Shown here one piece after another: positions 16,875 to 25,159 of a stretch of 33,162 bases of DNA. Source of the stretch: Campylobacteraceae bacterium (GTDB lineage Bacteria > Campylobacterota > Campylobacteria > Campylobacterales > Sulfurovaceae); assembly GCA_026986085.1 (NCBI GenBank), contig JALSPE010000111.1, positions 1-33,162 of the forward strand. The letters are read 5' to 3'. Position numbers and translations under genes: made by a program. How positions within the stretch are numbered: the first letter of the stretch is position 1; every line of letters starts with the position of its first letter. The notes under the pieces are model-generated. The model was not told the origin of the DNA and did no database searches. It worked only from the letters and a program-made list of their open reading frames with translations.

Positions 16875-17768
16875 TTAATTTTTGCTAGTCTCTTTAATAA
16901 AAGCTATAAATTTATCTAATTTATCATCTGAATCGAGTAGTATCTCTACACTTGATTTTTTTACTCTTATATCAAAAGGTATCAACTCTTTTAGTTGCTG
17001 AGTTTTATCTTTTGATATTTTAAAAGATTTGGATTTAATAATATCATCTACTCTTTTACTGCCATCTCTATCTTTTAATCTTTTAGCGATAGATTCTACC
17101 TCTCTAACACTAAGTTTTTGCCCTGCTATTGTATCTACTAAAACTTTTTGCTTATCTTTTGGCAAAGATACTAAAATTTTTGCATGACCTTGGGATATTT
17201 TATTAGATACAATTGCTTCTTGCGCATACTCATCTAAATTTAACAATCTTAATGTATTGGTTATTTGCGAGCGACTTTTATGGACAATATTAGATAACTC
17301 ATCGTGTGTAATATTATGAACTTCTATAAGCTCTTTATATGAGTTGGCTAACTCTATAGCATTAAGATTTTCTCTTTGGATATTCTCAATAAGGGCTAAC
17401 TCTCTTAATCTTAATTCATCTAATTCAATATCTGCAACTATTGCTTTAATAGTATCTAAATTAGCGAGTTTAGTAGCCCTAAGTCTTCTCTCACCAGCAA
17501 TTAATATATATCTATCTTCATGATTAATTACTACAATTGGCTGAAGAAGTCCATGCTCTTTTATTGAGTCTGATAACTCTTGAAGTCTATCTGGATCAAA
17601 GTTTTTTCTAGGTTGATATGGATTTGGCTCAATCGAATCTACATCTATCTCTGCAATTATATCTGAATTGCTATCTTTAACTGCTTCGTTATATTGAGAT
17701 TCGTAAGTAGAGCCTATCTCATCTAAAATAGCTCCTAAGCCTCTGCCTAAACCACTCTTTTTTGCCAT
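16875..17768 (-). CDS. parB: Chromosome-partitioning protein ParB/Spo0J
   Basis: CTP-dependent parS-binding clamp acting with ParA in chromosome segregation. It has 297 residues. The N-terminal start (AKKSGLGRGLGAIL) contains the Arg motif that stimulates ParA. The ParB/Srx nucleotide domain (about 40-130) includes the GERRLRA motif near 92. A helix-turn-helix (about 150-185) has IVHKSRSQITNTLRLL, and a C-terminal dimerisation domain follows. It is two bases downstream of parA. No complete parS palindrome was recognised in the window. Confidence 0.96.
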   Translation of the reverse strand: MAKKSGLGRGLGAILDEIGSTYESQYNEAVKDSNSDIIAEIDVDSIEPNPYQPRKNFDPDRLQELSDSIKEHGLLQPIVVINHEDRYILIAGERRLRATKLANLDTIKAIVADIELDELRLRELALIENIQRENLNAIELANSYKELIEVHNITHDELSNIVHKSRSQITNTLRLLNLDEYAQEAIVSNKISQGHAKILVSLPKDKQKVLVDTIAGQKLSVREVESIAKRLKDRDGSKRVDDIIKSKSFKISKDKTQQLKELIPFDIRVKKSSVEILLDSDDKLDKFIAFIKETSKN

Positions 17769-17770
17769 AA

Positions 17771-18553
17771 CTATCTGCTTTTTATTATTGCTGAGGCTAA
17801 TGCTCTATATGCTTGTGAACCTTTAGATTGTGCTGCATAAGTTATAACTGGTTCGCCAAAACTAGGGCTCTCGGCAATTTTTACATTTCTAGGAACAACA
17901 ATATAATCTTTTTTAAATTTAAATAGAGAATTCTTAAAGTGTCTCTCTAAATCGGCTAAAACCTGTTTAGATAGATTATTTTGTCCTGAATACATTGTTG
18001 GCAAAAAGCCTTTTATTTTAAGATTTGGATTTATAGATTTTTTAATTAATCCTATTGTATTCATTAGTTGAGCCAAACCCTCTAGTGCAAAATATTCACA
18101 CTGTATAGGAACAATAACAGAGTCTGAAGCACCGAGTGCATTGATTGTAATTGGTCCTAGGGCTGGAGGAGAGTCGATTATAATATAGTCGTAGCTATCT
18201 CTTATTTTAGCTATCTTCTTTTTTAAAATTAACTCTCTGTTTCTATTTTTTTTGTCATAAAACTCTCGCTCTATTCCAACTAAACCTATATTAGATGGAG
18301 CAAGGTCCAATTTTTTATACTCTGTGCTTATTATAATATCTTCTAACTCTTTGTTGCCTATTAGAACATGATATATGTTAAATTCATAATCTGTTCTTTG
18401 AAACCCTAGATTTGTTGTAGCATTTGCTTGTGGGTCTGCATCTATTAATAACACTCTTTTACCCTCTTTTGAAAGAGAGGCCGCAAGATTTACAGCTGTT
18501 GTTGTTTTTCCTACGCCACCTTTTTGGTTGGCTATACTTATTACTTCACTCAT
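17771..18553 (-). CDS. parA: Chromosome-partitioning ATPase ParA/Soj
   Basis: DNA-binding ATPase that drives ParB-parS segregation. Its 260 residues include the deviant Walker A KGGVGKTT at 11-18, a Walker A' region with DADPQANAT near 40, and Walker B IIIDSPPALG near 124. It lacks the N-terminal helix-turn-helix of plasmid type Ia ParA proteins, as expected of a chromosomal Soj type. It overlaps birA by four bases. Confidence 0.96.
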   Translation of the reverse strand: MSEVISIANQKGGVGKTTTAVNLAASLSKEGKRVLLIDADPQANATTNLGFQRTDYEFNIYHVLIGNKELEDIIISTEYKKLDLAPSNIGLVGIEREFYDKKNRNRELILKKKIAKIRDSYDYIIIDSPPALGPITINALGASDSVIVPIQCEYFALEGLAQLMNTIGLIKKSINPNLKIKGFLPTMYSGQNNLSKQVLADLERHFKNSLFKFKKDYIVVPRNVKIAESPSFGEPVITYAAQSKGSQAYRALASAIIKSR

Positions 18554-19185
18554 CTTAAGCTATATATCCTTTCATCATTTACCAATAATGCGCCATCATC
18601 GCATAGTTTTGCATTTTTTAAAGTTGTTTTTTTTCCTTTAATATGCACAGTTAAACTTTTATTATTTTCAAATTCTACCCTATATTTACTGAGAACTTCC
18701 TGCCAATTTTTACCTTTTTTTAATAGCATAAAATATGAATTTAACATTTTTTTAACATTTTTTACATCATTAAAATATGCATACTTTTCATCTTTGGGTG
18801 TTAAATTTATACCTATCCCCACTATTAAGGTGTTCTTTAAAATTTGAGTAACAACTCCACCTGCTTTTTTGTTTTTTATATAGATATCATTAGGCCACTT
18901 TAGCCAACAATTATTGTCATATTCATGTAAAATTTCTTTCATAAAATATGCAAAATATATTGAGGCTGAACTTATTAGTAAATCTTTGGGTAGTGACTCT
19001 TTTTTTACTACGAAAGAGAGTGTCAAATCCCCTCTATTAGCGATCCAACTATTGTTTCTACTGCCTATTCCACCATATTGCTCATTAGCTACTATTGCTA
19101 TCTCTTTATCTGTTTTGCCCTCTTTAATCAATTTAACAAGATATTTCTGAGTAGATTCTAATTTATCAAAATAGAGTATCTCCAA
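18550..19185 (-). CDS. birA: Biotin-[acetyl-CoA-carboxylase] ligase, monofunctional
   Basis: Attaches biotin to a lysine of biotin carboxyl carrier proteins through biotinyl-AMP. It has 211 residues, lacking both the N-terminal DNA-binding domain of bifunctional BirA and a full C-terminal domain. The catalytic core is visible: STQKYL near 11, GGIGSRNNSW near 38-47 and LKWPNDIYIKNKKAGGV near 99-115. It starts with TTG at 19183-19185, supported by AAGGA six bases upstream and by the family-typical EILYFDKLESTQ start. This places the first 20 bases inside the end of fmt. Confidence 0.92.
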   Translation of the reverse strand: MEILYFDKLESTQKYLVKLIKEGKTDKEIAIVANEQYGGIGSRNNSWIANRGDLTLSFVVKKESLPKDLLISSASIYFAYFMKEILHEYDNNCWLKWPNDIYIKNKKAGGVVTQILKNTLIVGIGINLTPKDEKYAYFNDVKNVKKMLNSYFMLLKKGKNWQEVLSKYRVEFENNKSLTVHIKGKKTTLKNAKLCDDGALLVNDERIYSLR

Positions 19186-20074
19186 TTGTTATCCTTTTAC
19201 CCATTATATAAGCTTTTGCACTCATTTTAGCTTTTGATGGTGGCTGAAGTGTCGCAACTTTTATCGCACCCAAAGTGCAACCTATGGTAACACTATCATC
19301 GAATATATCTAAAATCTCCCCAGCATTATTTGTTGTAACTGAATCAATTAACTCTATATCTAATAGTTTTAAACCACTCTCCAAAAAGACTCCTGGCCAC
19401 CCAAAAAATGCACAACTTTTAGCATAGAGTATATTTGCATCACTAAAATCTACTAATCCATCAGATTTTTTAATCTTTTTACACTTTGTAGATAGAGCAT
19501 CAAATTGAGGTATTGGTTCAATATTATCAAACTCTCTTAATATACTTAGGGTCAATTTTGCAGCTAAATTACTTAACATGTTTGTCATATCATAAAGATT
19601 TGGTGCTTGAGCTGTTTTAATAAACCTAAACCCAAGCATATCTCCACTATCTAACCCCTCTTCCATTAACATTGCAGTAACTCCACTATACTCATCTTGA
19701 TTTAATATTGCTTGTTGTATTGGAGATGCACCTCTATATTTTGGTAAAATTGATGCATGTAGGTTTATGCATGGAGCTATATCTAAAATCTCTTTTGGCA
19801 ATAGCTGCCCATATGCTGCTACAACAATAAAATCTGGATTTAAATCTCTTATTATTTTATAAAAAGTTTCATCTTTCAAACTCTCTGGCTGATAGATTTC
19901 TATATTATGCTTTAGAGAGAGCTCTTTTACCGGTGGTGGAGTTAGCACCTTTTTTCTGCCAAATGGGCGATCTGGCTGAGTAAATGTAGCCACTACGCCT
20001 ATATCTTCTGCTTTAATCAACTCATTTAAGATAACCTTTGCATAATCGGGTGTTCCCATAAAGATTACTCTCAT
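19166..20074 (-). CDS. fmt: Methionyl-tRNA formyltransferase
   Basis: Formylates initiator Met-tRNA using 10-formyltetrahydrofolate. The 302 residues are of usual length. The N-terminal catalytic domain has FMGTPDYA at 5-12 and the active-site stretch NLHASILPKYRGASPIQ near 105-121. The C-terminal OB-like domain spans about 205-302. It overlaps proB by four bases and birA by 20 bases. Confidence 0.96.
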   Translation of the reverse strand: MRVIFMGTPDYAKVILNELIKAEDIGVVATFTQPDRPFGRKKVLTPPPVKELSLKHNIEIYQPESLKDETFYKIIRDLNPDFIVVAAYGQLLPKEILDIAPCINLHASILPKYRGASPIQQAILNQDEYSGVTAMLMEEGLDSGDMLGFRFIKTAQAPNLYDMTNMLSNLAAKLTLSILREFDNIEPIPQFDALSTKCKKIKKSDGLVDFSDANILYAKSCAFFGWPGVFLESGLKLLDIELIDSVTTNNAGEILDIFDDSVTIGCTLGAIKVATLQPPSKAKMSAKAYIMGKRITIGDTLF

Positions 20075-20841
20075 ACCATCTCCTTCGTAAATAGTGTTCC
20101 ACCAATATGCTCTTTATTAAGTAGAAAACTCTCTATATCTTGTAGATTGAATCCACTTGCTAAAAATATGCTCTTGTCTCTATCGAGTAGAAATTTTGCA
20201 GCTTGAAGTTTTGTCACAATCCCACCAGTTGCAAACTCTCCATTTGGTGTGCATTTGGACTCTAACTCATCATTAGTTAAGTGAGTAACAACTTTTCGAG
20301 GTTTTGCACTGCTATTTTTGTTTGGGTCATCTGTATAGTATGCATCTATATCGCTTAATATTGCCAATATATCGGCATCAAAATAGTATGCAACATGGGC
20401 AGATAATCTATCGTTGTCTCCGAAAAGAAGCTCTTCTGTTGCAGTTACATCATTTTCATTAATAATTGGAACTATTCTATTTTCTAATAATTTTTCAATT
20501 GCACCTTTTGCAAATTTTGTTCTCTTTCTAGAGTCAAAGTCATCAGCAGTTAATAGAATTTGTGCAACTTCTATATTGTATCTATCAAATGCCTCTTGGT
20601 AGTGTTTTAGCAAGAGTGGCTGCCCAATTGCTGCTAGGGCTTGTTTCTCTTCTACTTTTGCTCTATTCATTGCAACTTTTGTAAAACCAGCTGCTACTGC
20701 ACCTGAACTTACTAAAATTACCTCTTTTTTACTGCCGTGTAACTTTGCAATTAAATCTACAAGGTTTTGCAATCTATCTAGTGCAATTTTTCCATCTTGT
20801 GTTAATACATGTGAACCAACTTTTATTACTACTCTTCTCAT
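20071..20841 (-). CDS. proB: Glutamate 5-kinase, without PUA domain
   Basis: First step of proline synthesis, phosphorylating glutamate with ATP. The 256-residue amino-acid kinase fold carries VIKVGSHVL near 5-13, VSSGAVAAG near 44 and INENDVTATEELLFGDNDRLSA near 127-150. The roughly 110-residue C-terminal PUA domain of E. coli ProB is missing. This is common in Campylobacterota, so it is not a truncation. It overlaps obgE by one base. Confidence 0.94.
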   Translation of the reverse strand: MRRVVIKVGSHVLTQDGKIALDRLQNLVDLIAKLHGSKKEVILVSSGAVAAGFTKVAMNRAKVEEKQALAAIGQPLLLKHYQEAFDRYNIEVAQILLTADDFDSRKRTKFAKGAIEKLLENRIVPIINENDVTATEELLFGDNDRLSAHVAYYFDADILAILSDIDAYYTDDPNKNSSAKPRKVVTHLTNDELESKCTPNGEFATGGIVTKLQAAKFLLDRDKSIFLASGFNLQDIESFLLNKEHIGGTLFTKEMV

Positions 20842-21944
20842 TATTTCTCTTTTTTACTCTTTATTAATTTAAATAGTAGAAATTTAAGTGCATCAAGATT
20901 TACTCTTGAAACTGCCGAAATTGGCAAAAGAAAAATTGGCTGGTTATAATCTAAATCTTCCCAATCTTCTCTATCTTGAACATAACTTAATAGATTTTTT
21001 TCGGCTCCAAACTCTACTGCTTTGCTATTTGGCTCTAAACCTATATCTTTAAAAAACTCTTCTAATTTTTCATTTAAATCCTCTGCACTTAAAGCATCTA
21101 TTTTAGTAACAGCTATTGCAAATGCTCTATCTCCAAGAGAGCTGGAGTATCTATTTATCTCCTCTTTAAGGGCTTCTAGTTGATACTTCATCTCTCTATA
21201 GTTTGTAGCATCTATCATATAAAGAAGTGTTTTAGTTCTCTCAATATGTCTTAAAAACTCCAATCCAAGCCCTCTACCATCACTTGCTCCCTCGATGATT
21301 CCTGGAATATCAGCCATTAAAAACGATTCATACTCACTAATTTGAACAACACCAAGCTTTGGTGTAAGTGTTGTAAATTCATAGTTAGCAACTTCTGGTC
21401 TTGCATTTGACAAAGATGATATAAGTGTAGATTTACCAACATTAGGAAAGCCTACTAACCCCACATCTGCAATAGATTTTAGCTCCAATCTTATCTCTTT
21501 TGTCTCTCCAGGAAGTCCAGGTTGTGCATAGGTTGGTCTCTGATTTGTAGGACCTTTAAAGTGAACATTACCCAAACCCCCTTTTCCTCCTGCTAAAAAC
21601 TCTACTACTGCTTTATCTTCTGTTAAATCCAGTAAAACTTCTCCACTCTCAATATCTACAACTTGAGTTCCTGGAGGAACCGTTAAATAGAGATCTTCTC
21701 CCTTTTTCCCACTTCTTTTTCTCCCCTCTCCAGGGCGACCATTTTTAGCTTTAAGAATCCTCTTTCCACGATAGTAAGAGAGAGTGTCAGTATTGGCATC
21801 TACTTTAAAATATACAGAACCTCCTCTTCCTCCATCTCCTCCATCTGGACCACCTTTGGTTACAAACTTTTCTGTATGAAATGAAACACAACCTGCTCCA
21901 CCTTTACCTGAGCTAACAGTTAGCTCTACTTTGTCAATAAACAT
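20841..21944 (-). CDS. obgE: GTPase ObgE/CgtA
   Basis: Essential GTPase in 50S ribosome assembly and stress control. Its 367 residues comprise the glycine-rich Obg fold (about 1-158, with many GG pairs), then the G domain with P-loop GFPNVGKST near 166-174, switch DIPGIIEGA near 213 and specificity TKID near 280. The usual third domain is largely replaced by a short C-terminal stretch. The ATG follows AAGGA. It is first in the long minus-strand gene string that runs to tolA. Confidence 0.96.
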   Translation of the reverse strand: MFIDKVELTVSSGKGGAGCVSFHTEKFVTKGGPDGGDGGRGGSVYFKVDANTDTLSYYRGKRILKAKNGRPGEGRKRSGKKGEDLYLTVPPGTQVVDIESGEVLLDLTEDKAVVEFLAGGKGGLGNVHFKGPTNQRPTYAQPGLPGETKEIRLELKSIADVGLVGFPNVGKSTLISSLSNARPEVANYEFTTLTPKLGVVQISEYESFLMADIPGIIEGASDGRGLGLEFLRHIERTKTLLYMIDATNYREMKYQLEALKEEINRYSSSLGDRAFAIAVTKIDALSAEDLNEKLEEFFKDIGLEPNSKAVEFGAEKNLLSYVQDREDWEDLDYNQPIFLLPISAVSRVNLDALKFLLFKLIKSKKEK

Positions 21945-22004
21945 ATTTTATTCCTTATACTTCAAATATACCATTTAATCTTTACTTTGAAAAATTGTTA
22001 TAAA

Positions 22005-22010
22005 ATTATA
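22005..22010 (-). promoter_or_regulatory. Candidate -10 box for the obgE operon
   Basis: TATAAT on the minus strand, preceded by TTTAGA, lies 60 bases before the obgE ATG, within the divergent gap shared with the XRE gene. No -35 is evident. Confidence 0.45.
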
Positions 22011-22060
22011 TCTAAACTCATATTTCATATAGTTATTTTTTTTTACCTTAGCACCTAATC

Positions 22061-22070
22061 TTGATATAAT
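22061..22070 (+). promoter_or_regulatory. Candidate extended -10 promoter of the XRE regulator
   Basis: TTGATATAAT with -10 TATAAT at 22065-22070. A start near 22077 would put the hairpin at 22079-22109 at the very 5' end of the transcript. Upstream CACCTAATC resembles the CCTAAT that precedes TAAAAT in repeat copies B and C. Confidence 0.5.
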
Positions 22071-22078
22071 ATAGTTAT

Positions 22079-22109
22079 TGGCAGATACCCTAATGCAGGT
22101 ATTTTGCCA
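22079..22109 (+). promoter_or_regulatory. Stem-loop in the leader of the XRE regulator gene
   Basis: TGGCA-G-ATACC pairs with GGTAT-TT-TGCCA around an eight-base loop, giving two five-base helices and a small internal loop. It sits directly at the predicted transcript start, 27 bases before the ATG. It could be an operator for autoregulation or a 5' stabilising RNA hairpin. Confidence 0.4.
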
Positions 22110-22135
22110 ATTAATTAGATTATTTGGGATATTAG

Positions 22136-23569
22136 ATGAAAACTATAGATAACACAATAAACCATATCGGTTCAAAAATTAAATATTATAGATTACTTAA
22201 TAAAATTTCACTTTCAAAATTGGCTCAAGAGGCAAATATATCAAAATCTACTCTATTTGGTCTTGAAGAGGGTAGATCAAATCCAACTATCTCAACACTA
22301 ATAAATATAGCTACAACATTAAATATATCTTTAAATGAGTTAATTGGTAACAGTATAGATGAGGGTGAAGGTGGCTCAAACTTAACTCTTGTATCAACAC
22401 CAGATGATGAGTTATATAAGCTATACAAATTGACTCTGCTTCCAAATGAGTTATATAGTTTTAATGAGTTACAAGCTGCAAATATAGAAGTAGAGGTGAT
22501 TGATGGTGCTCTATCTCTTATAGATAAATCGGTAACTCTATATTCAGGAGAGAGTATTGTAGTCAATTGCAATCAATATTTTAAAGCGTTAAATAGTGGT
22601 GCTATTGCTATGCTAAAGGTTTACAGATTACAAGATAATATATATATTAAAGAGGATATATTTAACAAACAAGCTTCTAACTCTCTGTTAGATAAAATAA
22701 TAAAACATTCAAGAGATAGATTAATAAGCAGAGCTCTATTTACATCTATAATGCCTATCTCTCAAATAGAAAAAACAGCATATATGAATTATGTAGAGAT
22801 TTTAGCAAATAAGGAGAGTTACTACTATATTTTTAAAAGATATCAAGGTTTAATTGGCAGAATTAAAGAGTATTTATCATTTATAGATAATAAAAATTTA
22901 GATAATTTTAGTAAATTAGAGAGTTTTATAGATAGCGCTGTATATAAAAATAGTTTAAATAAAGAGAGTTACGATTTATTAGATAAAGGTGTAACAGAAG
23001 ATATAAAAGAGTTATTAATAGATGCGACCAAAAGAAGCAAAGAGAGTTTAGATGTAGTAAACTCTATATATAATGTTGAAAAAACAGAGAGTGAGTATAT
23101 ACTGCTAATAGATGATTTAGTAGATTCCCCAGAAAATATTGACAAATTAAGTTTAACAATAGGGCTATATAGAGCGTTAGAGGGGCTATATATTGTAGAT
23201 GATAATCTATTAGACAGTAACGAATTAAAGGTTTATAATATAATAATTAAGTATCTTCCCAAAGCCCTATATTTTGCATATAATGGGTATCTAAATTTAG
23301 CTATAGATACATTAAAGAGATTTAATATGGAGTTTGGAACTCTCAGATTAGAGAGCTTGGAGTCTATATTTATTAATAACTTTATATCTACTGCCGAAAT
23401 TATGAATATCTCATTAACCAATTATAATAGATGTAAATACTTAACTTCTGTAGATAGTGTTGAGTCTATCGCAAAAGATTTAGGCTTAATAGTAGAAGCT
23501 AAGGAGTTTATTTCTCCAGTATTGAGTAGAAGTGGATTGTATCTGTATCTATTTAAAAGAGAGAAATAG
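22136..23569 (+). CDS. XRE-family regulator with cupin-like middle and unrecognised C-terminal region
   Basis: Predicted DNA-binding regulator of 477 residues. An N-terminal XRE helix-turn-helix (about 11-70: IGSKIKYYRLLNKISLSKLA and ISKSTLFGLEEGRSNPTISTL) is clear. Residues 95-165 have the short beta-strand rhythm of a cupin sensor (LYKLTLLPNEL, IEVEVIDGALSLID, VTLYSGESIVV), as in small XRE-cupin regulators of about 180-200 residues. The remaining roughly 300 residues are mainly helical, rich in Ile, Leu, Asp and Lys, with no membrane segment or catalytic motif that I recognise. It is a single-gene unit: divergent from obgE, convergent with fumB. The ribosome site is weak (GGGATATTAG). Its target and ligand are unknown. 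Confidence 0.7.
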   Translation: MKTIDNTINHIGSKIKYYRLLNKISLSKLAQEANISKSTLFGLEEGRSNPTISTLINIATTLNISLNELIGNSIDEGEGGSNLTLVSTPDDELYKLYKLTLLPNELYSFNELQAANIEVEVIDGALSLIDKSVTLYSGESIVVNCNQYFKALNSGAIAMLKVYRLQDNIYIKEDIFNKQASNSLLDKIIKHSRDRLISRALFTSIMPISQIEKTAYMNYVEILANKESYYYIFKRYQGLIGRIKEYLSFIDNKNLDNFSKLESFIDSAVYKNSLNKESYDLLDKGVTEDIKELLIDATKRSKESLDVVNSIYNVEKTESEYILLIDDLVDSPENIDKLSLTIGLYRALEGLYIVDDNLLDSNELKVYNIIIKYLPKALYFAYNGYLNLAIDTLKRFNMEFGTLRLESLESIFINNFISTAEIMNISLTNYNRCKYLTSVDSVESIAKDLGLIVEAKEFISPVLSRSGLYLYLFKREK

Positions 23570-23602
23570 TATAACCTTTCCCCCTAATTCTAAGTAGTAT
23601 TA

Positions 23603-23624
23603 ACCCAAATTATGCAATAGAAAT
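23603..23624. repeat. 22-bp direct repeat flanking the fumarase genes, downstream copy
   Basis: The 22 bases starting ACCCAAATTATGCAATAG are identical to 25160-25181, the terminus of the long-hairpin element between mdh and fumA. Here the rest of the hairpin element is absent. The two copies are in the same orientation, 1557 bp apart, bracketing fumB and fumA. Confidence 0.85.
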
Positions 23625-23635
23625 GTATCAGCAAA

Positions 23636-23657
23636 ACACGAATAAATTCGCGTGTCT
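23636..23657 (-). repeat. Solitary REP-like palindrome, doubling as terminator of the XRE gene
   Basis: ACACGAATAAATTCGCGTGT at 23636-23655 is a near-palindrome with the same CGAATWWATTCG-type core as the paired palindromes of copies A-C. On the minus strand it reads AGAC then ACGCGAATTTATTCG, one base from the GGAC head. On the plus strand the stem ACACG/CGTGT is followed by CTGTTTTT, 67 bp after the XRE stop, so it probably also terminates that gene. Confidence 0.65.
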
Positions 23658-23719
23658 GTTTTTCCTAAAATTATTTTTTTGAATATTTGAGTTTAACTAT
23701 TGTATATCTTTTAAACCTA

Positions 23720-24277
23720 TTAATCTTTAACCTCAAATTGCTCTCTGCCTAGTTGATATAGGTCATTTCCGTAAGTGTCATTAACTACCACAACTGGAAA
23801 CTCTTCTACTGTTAGCTCTCTAACTGCTTCTGGTCCAAGTTCGGGGTATGCAATTACTTTTGCACTCTTTATTTGCTTTCCAAGTAGTGCTCCTGCACCT
23901 CCTGTTGCTCCAAAGTATATGCCACCATACTCTTTACATGCATCTTTTACCTCTTGACTTCTGCCACCTTTTCCAATCATTCCACGGCTTCCGTGTTTTA
24001 GCATTGTAGGAGAGTAGCTATCCATCCTGTAACTTGTTGTTGGTCCAGCACTTCCTATTGGATCACCTGGTTTTGGTGGTGTTGGTCCTACAAAATATAT
24101 TACACTTCCCTTTATTGGAAATGGAAACTCCTCTCCATTTTCTAATAGTTTAACTAATCTTGCATGTGCTGCATCTCTTGCTGTATATATTGTGCCATTT
24201 AAATAGACTACATCTCCAGCTTTTAATTTTCTTGTATCCTCTTCATTTAGAGGTGTATTTAAGTGATACTCTGCCAT
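23720..24277 (-). CDS. fumB: Class I fumarate hydratase, beta subunit
   Basis: C-terminal-domain subunit of the oxygen-sensitive 4Fe-4S fumarase, interconverting fumarate and malate. Its 185 residues carry the family stretches LKAGDVVYLNGTIYTARDAAH near 18-38, FVGPTPPKPGDPIGSAGPTTSYRMD near 67-91 and the GMIGKGG signature near 100. It follows fumA by ten bases with AAGGAG. Here fumA/fumB denote the two subunits, not the E. coli isozymes. Membership of the tartrate dehydratase subfamily is the alternative, but mdh and icd upstream favour fumarase. Confidence 0.93.
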   Translation of the reverse strand: MAEYHLNTPLNEEDTRKLKAGDVVYLNGTIYTARDAAHARLVKLLENGEEFPFPIKGSVIYFVGPTPPKPGDPIGSAGPTTSYRMDSYSPTMLKHGSRGMIGKGGRSQEVKDACKEYGGIYFGATGGAGALLGKQIKSAKVIAYPELGPEAVRELTVEEFPVVVVNDTYGNDLYQLGREQFEVKD

Positions 24278-24287
24278 TATCCTCTCC

Positions 24288-25139
24288 TTAAATTGTTATA
24301 TGAGTATGTCTTGAGCTATGACATTGAACATTTACAGAAACAGGAAGAGATGCAATATGGCATGGGTTTGCCTCAATATGCACACCAAGAGCTGTTTTTG
24401 TTCCACCCATTCCCATTGCACCAATTCCTAGCTTGTTAATCTCTTCTAATATAATCTCTTCTAACTCTGCCATCTCAGGGTCTGGATTTTTAGTCCCTAA
24501 ATCTCTAAATAGAGCGTGTTTAGAGCTAATACAAGCCTTTTCAAATGTTCCACCAATTCCAACACCTACCGTTATTGGAGGACATGGATTTCCACCTGCA
24601 TCACTGATTACCTCTTTAACATAGTTAATAATTCCCTCTTTACCAGCAGCTGGTGGGAATACTCTAGCGCGACTTACATTTTCGCTACCACCACCTTTTG
24701 CAGCATACTCTATCTCTATTTTATCACCCTCAACAATATCAAAGTGTATAATTGCAGGTAGGTTATAACCAACTGTATCTTTTAGATTAGCACGACTAAA
24801 TGGTTCACAAGTAGATGCTCTTAAGTAGGCATCTGTATAACCTTTTTCTGTGCCTTCATTAATTGCATCTTTCAACAATCCTCCAACTACTCTAACATCT
24901 GCACCAACACGCACAAAAAATACTGCCAAACCAGTATCTTGACAAAGCGGACGCTTCTCATCTCTTGCAATTTTTGCATTCTCTAAAAGTTGCGCAATTA
25001 CCTTTTTGCTAACTTCTGATTTCTCCTCTTTATAAGCTGTTTCTAAATACTCTAATGTATCTTCTGGAAGGTTGGTTGCTGTTGTCATAATCATATTTTT
25101 AACTGCTTCAACTATATCGTTATATTCCACTTCTCTCAT
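24288..25139 (-). CDS. fumA: Class I fumarate hydratase, alpha subunit
   Basis: Subunit that carries the 4Fe-4S cluster of the two-part class I fumarase, a step of the oxidative and reductive TCA cycles. It has 283 residues. Candidate cluster cysteines are C66 (RPLCQDTG), C186 (NPCPPITVGVGIGG) and C273 (VQCHSSRH), with spacings close to those of single-chain homologues. The ATG is preceded by AGGAG. It lies downstream of mdh but is separated from it by a 225-bp gap filled by a long inverted repeat. Confidence 0.94.
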   Translation of the reverse strand: MREVEYNDIVEAVKNMIMTTATNLPEDTLEYLETAYKEEKSEVSKKVIAQLLENAKIARDEKRPLCQDTGLAVFFVRVGADVRVVGGLLKDAINEGTEKGYTDAYLRASTCEPFSRANLKDTVGYNLPAIIHFDIVEGDKIEIEYAAKGGGSENVSRARVFPPAAGKEGIINYVKEVISDAGGNPCPPITVGVGIGGTFEKACISSKHALFRDLGTKNPDPEMAELEEIILEEINKLGIGAMGMGGTKTALGVHIEANPCHIASLPVSVNVQCHSSRHTHITI

Positions 25140-25159
25140 ATTTTCTCCTAATTGATTTG

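Noticed and set aside
18550..19185. birA as a truncated pseudogene because of its short length
   Set aside because: The catalytic core motifs are intact and short ligases without the DNA-binding domain are usual in this phylum.
20071..20841. proB as truncated because the PUA domain is missing
   Set aside because: A PUA-less glutamate 5-kinase of about 250 residues is a common natural form; the gene ends cleanly and overlaps fmt by four bases.
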